NCBI GenBank assembly: GCA_014337915.1
Contig: QUBU01000006.1
Coordinates: 62,001-126,000 of the forward strand
Direction of reading: 5' to 3'
DNA from: Gammaproteobacteria bacterium
Lineage (GTDB): Bacteria; Pseudomonadota; Gammaproteobacteria; Steroidobacterales; GCA-2729495
DNA: 64,000 nt
Positions 25,838 through 35,016 of the stretch are shown in pieces; the stretch's first letter is position 1; every line of letters starts with the position of its first letter. Below the pieces are notes generated by a model. The model ran no database searches, was not told the origin of the DNA, and saw only the letters and a list, made by a program, of their open reading frames with translations. The translations under genes were made by a program, and so were the position numbers.

Positions 25838-25862
25838 CCCGGCCAAGGCACGGATCTGGCAC

Positions 25863-25909
25863 AAAAAAATTGCCCCGGGCGCGGAGTACAGGGGGAGCGA
25901 CCGGGGCAA
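25863..25909 (-). terminator. Rho-independent terminator of the polA unit
   Basis: Read on the minus strand, an 8-bp stem (TTGCCCCG with CGGGGCAA, 25902-25909 and 25870-25877) around a 24-base loop is followed by seven T residues (25869-25863). It lies 130 bp after the polA stop and faces the end of engB. Confidence 0.7.
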
Positions 25910-26041
25910 ACGATACGGCCGGTTTGGGGGGACCGACCGACATTGACCGCCCAGGGAGGTAGAGGCGGGGGCGTTCTTTCGACGCCCAATGCTTGGAGGC
26001 CCGGGCCACCGAAAAGTTCCGCGGCCATCGCAACCGGTGTG

Positions 26042-28771
26042 TCAGTGCGCCTCGTCCCAGTTCGCCCCTGCGCCGACGTCTACCCTGAGCGGCACCCGCA
26101 GCTGCGCCGCAGCTGACATGAGCCTGGGCAGCTCGGCCATGACCCCGGCGCAGGCCTGCTCCTGGACCTCGAGCACCAGCTCGTCGTGGACCTGCATCGT
26201 CAGGCGGGCGGCGATGCCCTCGCGGGCCAGCCAGGCGTCCACCGCCAGCATGGCCTTCTTGATGATGTCGGCGGCGCTGCCCTGCATGGGCGCATTGATG
26301 GCGCTGCGCTCGGCGTACTGGCGGCGCGCTGCCTGCCGCGCCTGGATGTCCTGCAGGTACAGCCGCCGGCCGAAGACCGTCTCGACGTAGCCGCGCTCGT
26401 GCGCTTCGCGGCGCGTGCGGTCCATGTAGGCCTTCACCCCGGGGTAGCGGGCGAAGTAGCGGTCCACGTAGTCCTGTGCCTGGTCGCGGCCGATACCGAG
26501 CTGGCGGGCGAGGCCGAAGGCGGACATGCCATAGATGAGACCGAAGTTGATGGCCTTGGCGGAGCGGCGCTGGTCGCTGCTCACGGCGGCGCTCTCCACC
26601 CCGAAGACTTCGGCGGCGGTGGCGCGGTGGATGTCGGCGTCCGCGGCGAAGGCCGCGAGCAAGCCCTCGTCCCCGGAGAGGTGCGCCATGATGCGCAGCT
26701 CGATCTGCGAGTAGTCCGCCGCCACCAGCACCTGGCCGGGCGGGGCGATGAAGGCCTGGCGGATGCGCCGGCCGGCGTCGGTGCGGATCGGGATGTTCTG
26801 CAGGTTCGGGTCCGAGGAGGAGAGCCGGCCGGTGGCCGCCACGGCCTGGTGGTACGAGGTGTGGATGCGCCCGGTGCGCGGCGAGATCTGCGCCGGCAGC
26901 TTGTCGGTGTAGGTGGACTTGAGCTTGGCCAGCGCGCGGTAGTCGAGGATCAGCCGCGGCAGGGGATACTCCGCCGCCAGTTCCTCGAGCACGTCCTCGG
27001 CGGTGGAGGGTTGTCCCGTCGGTGTCTTGCGCAGCACCGGCAGCTGCTGCTGCTCGAACAGAATCTCGAGCAGCTGCTTCGGCGAGCTGAGGTTGAACGG
27101 CCGGCCAGCCACCGTGTGCGCCTGCTTTTCGATCTCCGCCATGCCGACGGCGAACTCCTGGCTCATGGCCCGCAGCTGCCGCGCATCGACCAGCACCCCG
27201 GCCTCTTCCATGCGCAGGAGCACTGGTACCAGCGGTTGCTCGATGTCGCGGTACACCGCCGCCAGCGCCGGTTCGGCCTGCAGCCGGGGCCAGAGGGCCT
27301 GGTGGAGTTGCAGGGTGACATCGGCGTCCTCCGCCGCGTAGACCGTGGCCACGTCGACGGCGACATCCTCGAAACCGATCTGGCTGGCGCCCTTGCCGGC
27401 GACCTCCTCGTAGCGGATGGTGTCGCGGCCCAGGTAATGCTTCGCCGCCGAGTCCATGTCATGGCGGATGGCCGTGCTGTTGAGCACGTAGGACTCGAGC
27501 ATGGTGTCGAAGACCATGCCTTCGAAGCGGATGCCGTGGTTAGCGAGGACGTGGGCGTCGTACTTCAGGTGATGGCCGACCTTCGCATGGCGGGGCGATT
27601 CCAGCCAGGCCCGGAGCATCCCGAGCACCTCCTCGCGTGACAGCTGCGGCGGTGAGCCCGGGCAGCGATGTGCCACCGGGACATAGGCCGCGGTGCCGGC
27701 GTCGGTGCAGAGCGACAGGCCGACGAGCTCCGCCTGCATGTAGTCGAGGCTGGTGGTCTCGGTATCGAAGGCAGTGAGGCTGGCCGCTTCGATCCGCTCC
27801 AGCCAGCGCGCGAGCTGCTCGCGTGTCAGCACGGTTTCGTACTGGCCCGCCACCCGGGGCGGGGTCGCTGTCACGGGCGCGGCCGGGGCGGCGGCAGCGG
27901 CCGGTGGCCCTGCCTGCTGGCCATCGAGCTGCCTCAACAGGCTGCGCAGCTCCAGGCGCTCGTAGAGCGCGCGCAGCGCGCTGCTGTCGGGTTCGCGGGG
28001 CCGCAGGTCCTGCGGTTGCAGGCCGAGGTCCAGGCTGCAGTTGATCGTGGCCAGCTGCCGCGACAGCTCCAGCGTCGCCAGGTGTTCCCGCAGGCTCTCG
28101 CCCACCTTGCCCGGGATCCTGTCGGCATTCGCCCTGAGGTTGTCGAGCGTGCCGTACTCCTTCAGCCAGCGCGCCGCGGTCTTCGGCCCGACCTTGGGTA
28201 CGCCGGGGATGTTGTCGGAGCTGTCGCCTACCAGCGCCAGGTAGTCGATGATCTGCTCCGGAGCCACGTCGAACCTGGCGATGACGGCATCGCGGTCGTA
28301 GGTCTTGCCCGCCATGGTGTCGACCACGGTGACCTGCGGGCCGACCAGTTGCGCCATGTCCTTGTCACCGCTGGAGATCAGCGTGTCGATGCCCTGCCCG
28401 GCCGCGCGTTTCGCCAGCGTGCCGATGACGTCGTCGGCCTCGACCCCCTCGATGCGCAGCAATGGCAGGCCGCTGGCCTGCACCGCTTCGATCAGCGGCG
28501 CCACCTGGGCGCGCAGCTCGTCGGGCATGGGTGGCCGGTGCGCCTTGTAGTCGGCGAAGAGTTCATCGCGGAAGGTCCGGCCGGGGGCATCCATGACCAC
28601 GGCGATGAGCTGCGGAGCTTCCTCGCGCAACAGGCGGTGCAGCATGTTGAGCACGCCGAGCACCGCGCCGGTGGGTTCGCCCCGGCTCGAGCTCAGCGGC
28701 GGCAGCGCGTGGAAGGCGCGGTACAGATAAGAAGAGCCGTCCACGAGGACGAGGCGCGGGGCGGGAGGCAT
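26042..28771 (-). CDS. polA: DNA polymerase I
   Basis: This 909-residue protein is full length. It has an N-terminal 5'-3' exonuclease (about 1-290), a 3'-5' exonuclease with intact acidic residues (AFDTETTSLDY), and the polymerase. The polymerase has motif A VAADYSQIELRIMAHL, the O helix RRSAKAINFGLIYG and motif C MQVHDELVLEV. An Ala/Pro-rich linker joins the first two domains. It follows a GNAT gene by 7 bp and ends at a terminator, so it is probably the last gene of the long unit starting at argR. Confidence 0.97.
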   Translation of the reverse strand: MPPAPRLVLVDGSSYLYRAFHALPPLSSSRGEPTGAVLGVLNMLHRLLREEAPQLIAVVMDAPGRTFRDELFADYKAHRPPMPDELRAQVAPLIEAVQASGLPLLRIEGVEADDVIGTLAKRAAGQGIDTLISSGDKDMAQLVGPQVTVVDTMAGKTYDRDAVIARFDVAPEQIIDYLALVGDSSDNIPGVPKVGPKTAARWLKEYGTLDNLRANADRIPGKVGESLREHLATLELSRQLATINCSLDLGLQPQDLRPREPDSSALRALYERLELRSLLRQLDGQQAGPPAAAAAPAAPVTATPPRVAGQYETVLTREQLARWLERIEAASLTAFDTETTSLDYMQAELVGLSLCTDAGTAAYVPVAHRCPGSPPQLSREEVLGMLRAWLESPRHAKVGHHLKYDAHVLANHGIRFEGMVFDTMLESYVLNSTAIRHDMDSAAKHYLGRDTIRYEEVAGKGASQIGFEDVAVDVATVYAAEDADVTLQLHQALWPRLQAEPALAAVYRDIEQPLVPVLLRMEEAGVLVDARQLRAMSQEFAVGMAEIEKQAHTVAGRPFNLSSPKQLLEILFEQQQLPVLRKTPTGQPSTAEDVLEELAAEYPLPRLILDYRALAKLKSTYTDKLPAQISPRTGRIHTSYHQAVAATGRLSSSDPNLQNIPIRTDAGRRIRQAFIAPPGQVLVAADYSQIELRIMAHLSGDEGLLAAFAADADIHRATAAEVFGVESAAVSSDQRRSAKAINFGLIYGMSAFGLARQLGIGRDQAQDYVDRYFARYPGVKAYMDRTRREAHERGYVETVFGRRLYLQDIQARQAARRQYAERSAINAPMQGSAADIIKKAMLAVDAWLAREGIAARLTMQVHDELVLEVQEQACAGVMAELPRLMSAAAQLRVPLRVDVGAGANWDEAH

Positions 28772-28778
28772 GGGCGGA

Positions 28779-29312
28779 TTATAGGGTCGGGTCGTCCGCC
28801 AGCGGCTTCTCCAGCACGGCGAATTCCAGCGGCAGGCGCGGGATGCCGAAGCTCGCGTCGCCGAAATCGAAGGGGCGGGTCTCGCCGGTGGGCCGGAAGC
28901 CCAGCCGGGCGTACCAGGCGATGAGTTCGTGGCGCCGGGAAATCACCGTCATCACCAGTCCGCGCAGGCCGAGCGCGCGGGCATGGTCCTCGGCCGCAGC
29001 CATGAGCCGCGTGCCGATGCCCTGTCCCTGCAACTCCGGGCTCACGGTCAGCATGCCGAGATAGAGCAATTCGCCCTCCGGGCGCAGTTCCGCGCAGGCC
29101 AGTAGCCGACCTTCGGCCTCGGCGACCAGTATCCGGCAGTCCTGCGCAGCGAGCAGCGCATGGACGGTGTCGAGGCTGATGCGGGTGCCGTCCAGCAGGT
29201 CGGATTCGGTGGTCCAGCCCTGGCGGCCGGAGTCACCGCGGTAAGCGCGGTTGACCAGTGCCGTGATCGCCTCGGCATCGTCGGCACGCGCGGTGCGCAA
29301 CTGGATGTCCAT
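28779..29312 (-). CDS. GNAT-family N-acetyltransferase
   Basis: This 177-residue acetyltransferase has the GNAT acetyl-CoA loop SPELQGQGIGTRLMAAAEDHA and a preceding strand LYLGMLTV. The C-terminus YARLGFRPTGETRPF is typical. Substrate is unknown. It is not an obvious ArgA-type glutamate acetyltransferase, since it lacks the kinase-like domain, and its C-terminal segment resembles general GNAT enzymes. It lies 26 bp after lptM and 7 bp before polA. As it sits in the arginine transcription unit, a link to acetylglutamate formation cannot be excluded. Confidence 0.85.
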   Translation of the reverse strand: MDIQLRTARADDAEAITALVNRAYRGDSGRQGWTTESDLLDGTRISLDTVHALLAAQDCRILVAEAEGRLLACAELRPEGELLYLGMLTVSPELQGQGIGTRLMAAAEDHARALGLRGLVMTVISRRHELIAWYARLGFRPTGETRPFDFGDASFGIPRLPLEFAVLEKPLADDPTL

Positions 29313-29338
29313 CCGCTGGTGCCCGGCTTCCCTGCCGG

Positions 29339-29548
29339 CTAGCCCGTGGGCGGCTGCTGCCCTTCGCGTTCCGGGTCTTCCGGCTGCGAGGCCGGGGCGG
29401 GCGCAATGGCTGGCTCAGCTGGAGTGGCTGGAGTGGCCGGCGTCGCCTGTTCCTTTGGCGGTGGCAGGTAGAGGTCACCCTTGAGTCCGCAGGCGGTGAG
29501 GCTGGCGCAGAAGCCCAGTGCCGCGGCGGTCAGCATTAGCTTGTGCAT
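29339..29548 (-). CDS. lptM: LptM-like small lipoprotein (YifL)
   Basis: This 69-residue lipoprotein has a signal peptide ending in the lipobox LTAC and the family-defining CGLKGDLYLPPPKE directly after the Cys. The rest is a low-complexity Ala/Thr/Pro tail with an acidic stretch. LptM helps assemble the LptD-LptE lipopolysaccharide translocon in E. coli. It follows argH by 57 bp. In many proteobacteria this gene sits next to lysA, so its place after argH is a difference. Confidence 0.8.
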   Translation of the reverse strand: MHKLMLTAAALGFCASLTACGLKGDLYLPPPKEQATPATPATPAEPAIAPAPASQPEDPEREGQQPPTG

Positions 29549-29605
29549 CGGTGGATTATACGGCGCGAAAGCTGGCGTGCCGGCGCGCAGCGGCGCCGGC
29601 ACGTT

Positions 29606-30802
29606 TCAGCCCTCGCCGGATTTCTTCAGCTCCGCCGCCACGCGCTGGTAGGCATCGCGGAAGCTCAGGCCTTCCTCGAGCACCAGCCGGTTGGCGCGGC
29701 CGGCCGCGTAGATGCTGGCATCCAGGTGGATGTTCTCCGGCCGGAAGGCGACCCCGTCCAGCAGCGGCTTCATCACCGCGCAGCTTTCGGCGCTGACATC
29801 GATGGCGCGGAACAGCGGCGCCTTCATGCGCTGCAGGTCGCGCTGGTAGCCGGAGGGCAGCTTCGCCGGCAGCGCCAGCAGTTCCAGCAGCGAACCCTGC
29901 AGCGTGGCGGTGGCGCCGCGCACCAGCTCCAGCACGTCGGGATTGCGCTTCTGCGGCATGATCGAGGAGCCGGTGGTCATGCTGGCCGGCAGCTTAATGA
30001 AAGCGAATTCCTGCGTGTAGAACAGCAGCAGGTCGGCGGCGAGGCGGCCGAGGTCCTGCACCAGCAGGCAGAGTTCGAACACCAGCATGGCCTCGCCCTT
30101 GCCGCGCGAGATCTGCACCGCCGTCACCGGTTCCTGCACGCTGTCGAAGCCGAGGTGCCTGCGGGTCGCCTCGCGGTCGATGGGCAGGCCGGGCACGCCA
30201 TAGCCCGCGGCGCTGCCGAGCGGGCTCTTCGCCAGGCGCCGCCGGGTGGCGGCGATGCCCGCCGCATCGTCGCGGATCTCGGCGGCGAAGCCCTCGGCCC
30301 AGAGCGGCACCGAACTCGGCATCGCCTGCTGCATGTGGGTGTAGCCGGGCAACGCGGTTTCCGCCTCGCGCCGGCCCAGCGCCGCCAGCGCTTCGGCTAC
30401 CTCCAGCGCGCTGCGCTCCAGGCTGGTGGCGGCATCGAGCAGGTACAGGCGCAGGGCGGTCAGCAGCTGGTCGTTGCGCGAGCGCCCGAGGTGCACGCGC
30501 TTGCCCGCCTCGCCGATCCTCTCGGTGAGACGGCGTTCCAGCGCCGTGTGCACGTCCTCGTCCTCGAGGCCGATATGCCAGTCGCCGGCGGCATGGTCCG
30601 CCGCCAGGGCCTCGAGTCCCACGCAGATGGCGCGGTAGTCGGCATCCTGCAGCAGCTGCTGGCCGTGCAGCATGGTGGCGTGGGCGATCGAGCCGCGCAC
30701 GTCGTAGGGCACCAGGCGCTCGTCGAGCAGGTGGTCCTCGCCTGCCGTGTAGCGCAGCACCCGGGCGTCCAGCGACTCACCCTTGTCCCATAGCCTGCTC
30801 AT
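29606..30802 (-). CDS. argH: Argininosuccinate lyase
   Basis: This 398-residue enzyme cleaves argininosuccinate to arginine and fumarate. The family signature GSSIMPQKRNPDVLEL, the HLGRSRNDQ motif and the GYTHMQQAMPSSVPLWAEGF region are intact. It is shorter than the usual 460 residues, like the ArgH of Xanthomonas and Bacteroidetes. It closes the arginine block, 33 bp after argB. Confidence 0.95.
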   Translation of the reverse strand: MSRLWDKGESLDARVLRYTAGEDHLLDERLVPYDVRGSIAHATMLHGQQLLQDADYRAICVGLEALAADHAAGDWHIGLEDEDVHTALERRLTERIGEAGKRVHLGRSRNDQLLTALRLYLLDAATSLERSALEVAEALAALGRREAETALPGYTHMQQAMPSSVPLWAEGFAAEIRDDAAGIAATRRRLAKSPLGSAAGYGVPGLPIDREATRRHLGFDSVQEPVTAVQISRGKGEAMLVFELCLLVQDLGRLAADLLLFYTQEFAFIKLPASMTTGSSIMPQKRNPDVLELVRGATATLQGSLLELLALPAKLPSGYQRDLQRMKAPLFRAIDVSAESCAVMKPLLDGVAFRPENIHLDASIYAAGRANRLVLEEGLSFRDAYQRVAAELKKSGEG

Positions 30803-30835
30803 CCTGCGCTCCTGTGCCCGCGGCCTGGCGTGCCG

Positions 30836-31765
30836 CTAGGCGTTCTTCTCCGCCTTGGACAGCGTATTGATGTTCTCCACCACCAGCGTGCCGGTGCCTT
30901 CGTTGGTGAAGATTTCCAGCAGCAGGCTGTCCGGCACCTTGTAGGAAATCACGTGCACGCGGGAGACGCCACCGCGGATCGCCGCGGCGATCGCCCGCGC
31001 CTTGGGCAGCATGCCATCGGCCAGCGAACCGGCCTTCTCCAGGCGCTCGAGCCCGGCGAGGTCGAGGTAGGACACCAGCGAGGAGGGGTTGCTCCGGTCC
31101 TCGAGGATGCCCGGCGCGCCGGTGGCCAGCACCAGCTTGGCGGCGCCCAGCGAGGAGGCGAGCGCGGCTGCGACGGTGTCGGCGTTGATGTTGAGCAGCG
31201 TGCCGTCGGCGTCCGCGGACAGCGGGCTCACCACCGGCAGCAGGCCGTTCTCGAGCTGGGTGCGCAGCACGGTCGGGTCGACGCCCTCGATGTCGCCGAC
31301 GAAGCCGTAGTCCACCGGCGCCGACTGCCCGGCCACGGTCGCGGGCGGCCGCTTGCGCGCGCGGATCAGGCCGGCATCCACGCCGCTGACGCCGATTGCC
31401 GGCAGCTCCAGCTGGCGGCAGGCGGCGACGATCTGGGTGTTGATCTGGCCGTTGAGCACCATAGTGGCCACGCCGAGCGTGCGCTCGTCGGTGACGCGGC
31501 GGCCCTCGACCATGCGGGTCTCGATGCCCAGCGATTCGGCGAGCTGCGTGTTCTGCGGCCCGCCGCCATGGACCAGCACGGTGCGGATGCCGACCTGATG
31601 GAGGATGGCGAGCTGCTCGATGAGCGCGCGCGTGCTCTTCGCGTCGGCGAACACCTCGCCGCCCGCCTTGATGACGAAGGTCTTGCGCCGGTACAGGCGC
31701 ACGTAGGGGGCGGCGTGGCGCAGCGCGGCCACGACGATATCGCGGTTCTGCTGGTTCTGCGGCAT
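30836..31765 (-). CDS. argB: Acetylglutamate kinase
   Basis: This 309-residue kinase phosphorylates N-acetylglutamate. Recognisable elements are FVIKAGGEVF, LVHGGGPQNTQLAESLGI, the acetylglutamate-binding NGQINTQIV and the C-terminal NEGTGTLV. It carries no C-terminal GNAT domain, unlike the bifunctional synthase-kinase of Xanthomonas, so the acetylation step must be made elsewhere. The start ATG 31765 is 2 bp after the argF' stop. Confidence 0.93.
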   Translation of the reverse strand: MPQNQQNRDIVVAALRHAAPYVRLYRRKTFVIKAGGEVFADAKSTRALIEQLAILHQVGIRTVLVHGGGPQNTQLAESLGIETRMVEGRRVTDERTLGVATMVLNGQINTQIVAACRQLELPAIGVSGVDAGLIRARKRPPATVAGQSAPVDYGFVGDIEGVDPTVLRTQLENGLLPVVSPLSADADGTLLNINADTVAAALASSLGAAKLVLATGAPGILEDRSNPSSLVSYLDLAGLERLEKAGSLADGMLPKARAIAAAIRGGVSRVHVISYKVPDSLLLEIFTNEGTGTLVVENINTLSKAEKNA

Positions 31766-31767
31766 GG

Positions 31768-32781
31768 TCAGGCTCCCGGTCCCATCATCTGGTAAAGCAC
31801 GGCCATCTGGCCCCACATGCGGTTCTGCGCCTCGTGGATCACCACGCTGCGCGGGCCGTCGAGGACGCGGTCGGTGACCGCCACGCCGCGGCGCACCGGC
31901 AGGCAGTGCATGAAGCGGCAGTCGGGCCTGGCCGTGGCGAACCAGGGGTCGTCGACCCGCCAGTCCTGCAGTTCCTCGCGCAGCTTTGCGTCCGCGACCC
32001 GGTCACCGTAGTGGCGGGTGGAGGACCATTCCTTGGCGTAGATGACATGGGCGCCCTCCAGCGCTTCCTTGCGGTCGCCGGTCTCGCGCACCGAACCGCC
32101 CGAGAGCGCGGCCGCCTTGCGCGCCTTGTCCATCACGGCCGGCGGCAGCTCGAAGCCCTCGGGCCGCACTACGGTGACGTCCATGCCGCGCATCGCGGCC
32201 ATGTGCAGCGTCGCCGACGGCACGGCCAGCGGCAGCGCCTTCGGATGCCAGGCCCAGGACAGCACGAATTTGCCCCCCTGGCGCGGCATGCCCAGCTCGT
32301 CCATGGTCTTCCAGTCCGCCAGGCTCTGGCAGGGATGCTGGATGGCGGACTCCATGTTGATGAGTGGCTTGCTGACCAGCGCGCGCATCGCGGCATACTC
32401 CTTGTCCGCGAGGTCGTCCTCCAGCCGGGTGCGGCCGGCGAAGGCGCGGATGCCCACCGCGTCGCTGTAGGAGGAGATCACGGGAATCGCTTCGCGCATA
32501 TGCTCGGCCGCCGCGCCATCCATGACGATCCCGGAGCGGGTCTCCAGGCCGTGGATCGACATCTCCGGCGAGATCACGAAGGCGCCGCCGCCGAGGCGGA
32601 CCATCGCCGCCTGGAACGACGACAGCGTGCGCAGCGAGGGCGACAGGAACAGCAGTCCCAGCACCTTGCCGGCCAGCGCCTGCGGTTCCGGGTGCTGCTG
32701 CAGGCGGGTGGCGAGCTTCAGCAGCGCCTCGACCTCCGGAATGCGGAAGTCGGCCAGGTCGTTGAATTCCTTCAATGGCAT
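31768..32781 (-). CDS. argF': N-acyl-ornithine carbamoyltransferase (AOTC/SOTC type)
   Basis: This 337-residue transcarbamylase resembles the N-acetyl- or N-succinylornithine carbamoyltransferases rather than ordinary OTC. The carbamoyl-phosphate site SPSLRTLSSF, the HPCQSL loop, WAWHPKALPLAVPS, YAKEWSS and the HCLPVRRGV motif support this. The region VMDGAAAEHMREA aligns without gaps to the X. campestris AOTC loop as I recall it, and its Glu92 is Ala here. In the acyl route the product is acyl-citrulline, which then needs a deacylase; none is seen in the window. The start has AAGGGGC upstream of ATG 32781. It lies 25 bp after argD. Confidence 0.8.
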   Translation of the reverse strand: MPLKEFNDLADFRIPEVEALLKLATRLQQHPEPQALAGKVLGLLFLSPSLRTLSSFQAAMVRLGGGAFVISPEMSIHGLETRSGIVMDGAAAEHMREAIPVISSYSDAVGIRAFAGRTRLEDDLADKEYAAMRALVSKPLINMESAIQHPCQSLADWKTMDELGMPRQGGKFVLSWAWHPKALPLAVPSATLHMAAMRGMDVTVVRPEGFELPPAVMDKARKAAALSGGSVRETGDRKEALEGAHVIYAKEWSSTRHYGDRVADAKLREELQDWRVDDPWFATARPDCRFMHCLPVRRGVAVTDRVLDGPRSVVIHEAQNRMWGQMAVLYQMMGPGA

Positions 32782-32806
32782 CTTCGGCCCCTTGTGGTGG
32801 ATACGG

Positions 32807-33949
32807 TCAGCCCGGGCCGATGTCGGCCAGGGCGTTGAGGAGCGCGTGCACATGTCCGCGCTCCAGGGTCAGTGGTGGCAACAGCCGCATCACCGCCGGA
32901 TCGGCACTGGTGCCCACCAGGATGTCGCGGCGGAGCAGTTCCTCGAGCAGCTGCCGGGCGGGGCGCCGGCAACGCAGGCCCAGCAGGAAGCCCTTGCCCT
33001 GCACGGCCTCCACCGGGCCGAGCGGCATGGCCTCGATGATCTCGCGCGACAGGACCTGCACGTTATCGATCAGCCGGTCGCGCTCGATGACCTCGATCAC
33101 CGTCGACATCAGCGCGCTCGCCAGCGGGCCGCCGCCGAAGGTGGTGCCGAGGTCGCCATGCTTGAGGCTGGCCGCCAGCTCGCGCGTCATCATCAGGGCG
33201 CTGCAGGGGAAGCCGGCGCCCAGCGACTTGGCGACCGTGAGCATGTCGGGCCGCACCCCGGCCAGTTCGATGGCGAAGGGCGCACCGCAGCGGCCCATGC
33301 CGGTCTGGATCTCGTCGGCGATGAGCAGCGCGCCATGGCGCTGGCAGGCGGCGGCGATCTCGCGCAGGAAGCCGGCGTCGAGGTCGAAGGCGCCAGCCTG
33401 GCCCTGCACCGGCTCGAGGATCACCGCGGCGACGCTGGCGTCCACCATGGCGGCGACGGCTGCGCTGTCGTTGCGCGGGATGAAGTCGACGTCGAACGGC
33501 GTGCGCGGGAAGCCATACCACTTGCCCACGGCCGACCAGGTCACGGCGGCCGCGGCCGCGGTGCGCCCGTGGAAGCCATGCTCGATGGCGAGGATGCGGC
33601 TGCGGCCGGTGACCCGGCAGGCGAGACGCAGGGCATTCTCGTTGGCTTCCGCGCCGCTGTTGACGAAGAACACCAGCTCCAGCCCCTGCGGCGCGAAATT
33701 CACCAGGCGCCGCGCGGCTTCCTCGCGCACCTCGAGTGCCACGGCATTGCTCTGGAAGAACAGCCGGCGTGCCTGGGTCTCGATGGTGCGCACGATGTCC
33801 GGATGGCCGTAGCCGAGGCCGGCCACGGCATGGCCGCCGTAGAAGTCGATGATGCGGCGGTTGCCCGCCATCAGGTACACGCCCTCGGCCGACTCGGGCC
33901 GGAACGGCAGGTACGGGTAGACGTCGAGCAGGTGGCTGCTGCTGCTCAT
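32807..33949 (-). CDS. argD: Acetylornithine-type aminotransferase
   Basis: This 380-residue class III PLP aminotransferase moves an amino group between glutamate and acylated glutamate semialdehyde. The PLP lysine is in VAKSLGAGFPCSALM. NSGAEANENALRLA and the ILEPVQGQAG region are intact. It starts at ATG 33949, overlapping the argC stop by 4 bp. Position after argC supports the acetylornithine role over other class III functions. Confidence 0.9.
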   Translation of the reverse strand: MSSSSHLLDVYPYLPFRPESAEGVYLMAGNRRIIDFYGGHAVAGLGYGHPDIVRTIETQARRLFFQSNAVALEVREEAARRLVNFAPQGLELVFFVNSGAEANENALRLACRVTGRSRILAIEHGFHGRTAAAAAVTWSAVGKWYGFPRTPFDVDFIPRNDSAAVAAMVDASVAAVILEPVQGQAGAFDLDAGFLREIAAACQRHGALLIADEIQTGMGRCGAPFAIELAGVRPDMLTVAKSLGAGFPCSALMMTRELAASLKHGDLGTTFGGGPLASALMSTVIEVIERDRLIDNVQVLSREIIEAMPLGPVEAVQGKGFLLGLRCRRPARQLLEELLRRDILVGTSADPAVMRLLPPLTLERGHVHALLNALADIGPG

Positions 33950-35016
33950 GCCCAGGCCATCCCGGGCGCGGTGAGGCCGGCGGTCTCGGCGAAGCCGAGC
34001 TTGCGGTTGGCCCACTGGATGGCGCCGCCGGCGGCACCCTTGACCAGGTTGTCCTCGACCACCATCACGGCGACGCTGCCGGCATCGACGGTGACGCCGA
34101 GCTGGGCGTGGTTGCTGCCGACGATGTCCTTGAGCCGCGGCATGCCGTCGACCACCGTGACGAAGGGCGCGCCGGCGTAGAAGTCGCGCAGCCGTCCGCG
34201 CAGCGTGTCGGCATCGGCGGCAGCCTTCAGCCGGGCCTGCATCGTCAGGTGGATGCCCCGGGCGAAGGGCCCGGACTGCGGCACGAAGTGCAGCTTCGGC
34301 CGCTGGCCGCTCGCCTGCTCGCAGAGTGCCGTGACTTCCGCGGCATGGCGGTGCACCAGCGGCTGGTAGGCGAACAGGTTCGCATGCCGCTCGGGATGAT
34401 GCGTGGTGGCGATGGGCGTGCGCCCGGCACCGGTGCTGCCGGTGATGCCGACCGCGAACAGGTCGCTCTCGGCGATGCCGAGCTTCAGCAGCGGCACGGC
34501 GGCGAGCAGCAGTGCCGTGGCGAAGCAGCCCGGGTGGCCGATGTGCGGCCGGTCGCTGGCCGCCAGGTGTTCGGGCAGCGCGCTGGCGAACTGCGCGAGC
34601 AGCTGCGGGGCGCCATGCGGGTGCCTGTAGACGGCCTCGTAGGCGGCCGCCGTGGTGAAGCGGAAATCAGCCGAACAGTCGACGACCGTCAGCTCCGTGC
34701 CGCGCTCGCGGCCGCGGTCGATGAACCCGGCGAGCAGCCCGGCGCTGACGCCGTGGGGCGCGCCGGAGAGCAGCAGCCAGCGCCCGGTCCCGAGGCGTTC
34801 CAGCAGTTCTTCGCGGCTGCCGAACTTCAGGTCGCCGACGGCTGCGCGCAGATGCGGGAAACTGGCGGCGACCGCCGTGCCGGCCTGGCTGTCCGACATG
34901 ATGCCGGCCAGTTCGAGCCCGGGATGGCCGAGCACCAGGTGCAGCAGTTCGCCGGCGACGTAGCCGCTGCCGCCGAGGATCAGCGTCGGCACTGCCTTTG
35001 CCTGCGCCGCGCTCAT
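33946..35016 (-). CDS. argC: N-acetyl-gamma-glutamyl-phosphate reductase
   Basis: This 356-residue enzyme reduces acetylglutamyl phosphate. The NADP site LILGGSGYVAGELL, the nucleophilic Cys in HIGHPGCFATAL, ITGSTGAGR and the late GMPRLKDIVGSNHAQLG are as expected. It belongs to the longer group I/II-like form. It overlaps the DUF1611 stop upstream by 4 bp and argD downstream by 4 bp, so the three are tightly coupled. Confidence 0.93.
   Translation of the reverse strand: MSAAQAKAVPTLILGGSGYVAGELLHLVLGHPGLELAGIMSDSQAGTAVAASFPHLRAAVGDLKFGSREELLERLGTGRWLLLSGAPHGVSAGLLAGFIDRGRERGTELTVVDCSADFRFTTAAAYEAVYRHPHGAPQLLAQFASALPEHLAASDRPHIGHPGCFATALLLAAVPLLKLGIAESDLFAVGITGSTGAGRTPIATTHHPERHANLFAYQPLVHRHAAEVTALCEQASGQRPKLHFVPQSGPFARGIHLTMQARLKAAADADTLRGRLRDFYAGAPFVTVVDGMPRLKDIVGSNHAQLGVTVDAGSVAVMVVEDNLVKGAAGGAIQWANRKLGFAETAGLTAPGMAWA

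Noticed and set aside
25857-25873. TGGCAC followed by TTGC between engB and polA
   Set aside because: The spacing is two bases too long, and the bases form the polA terminator's T-run and stem.
28779-29312. The GNAT gene as the missing ArgA
   Set aside because: It is a generic single-domain GNAT without an amino-acid-kinase domain or recognisable short-ArgA features, and it lies beyond argH and lptM. It remains possible but is less supported than the DUF1611 gene.
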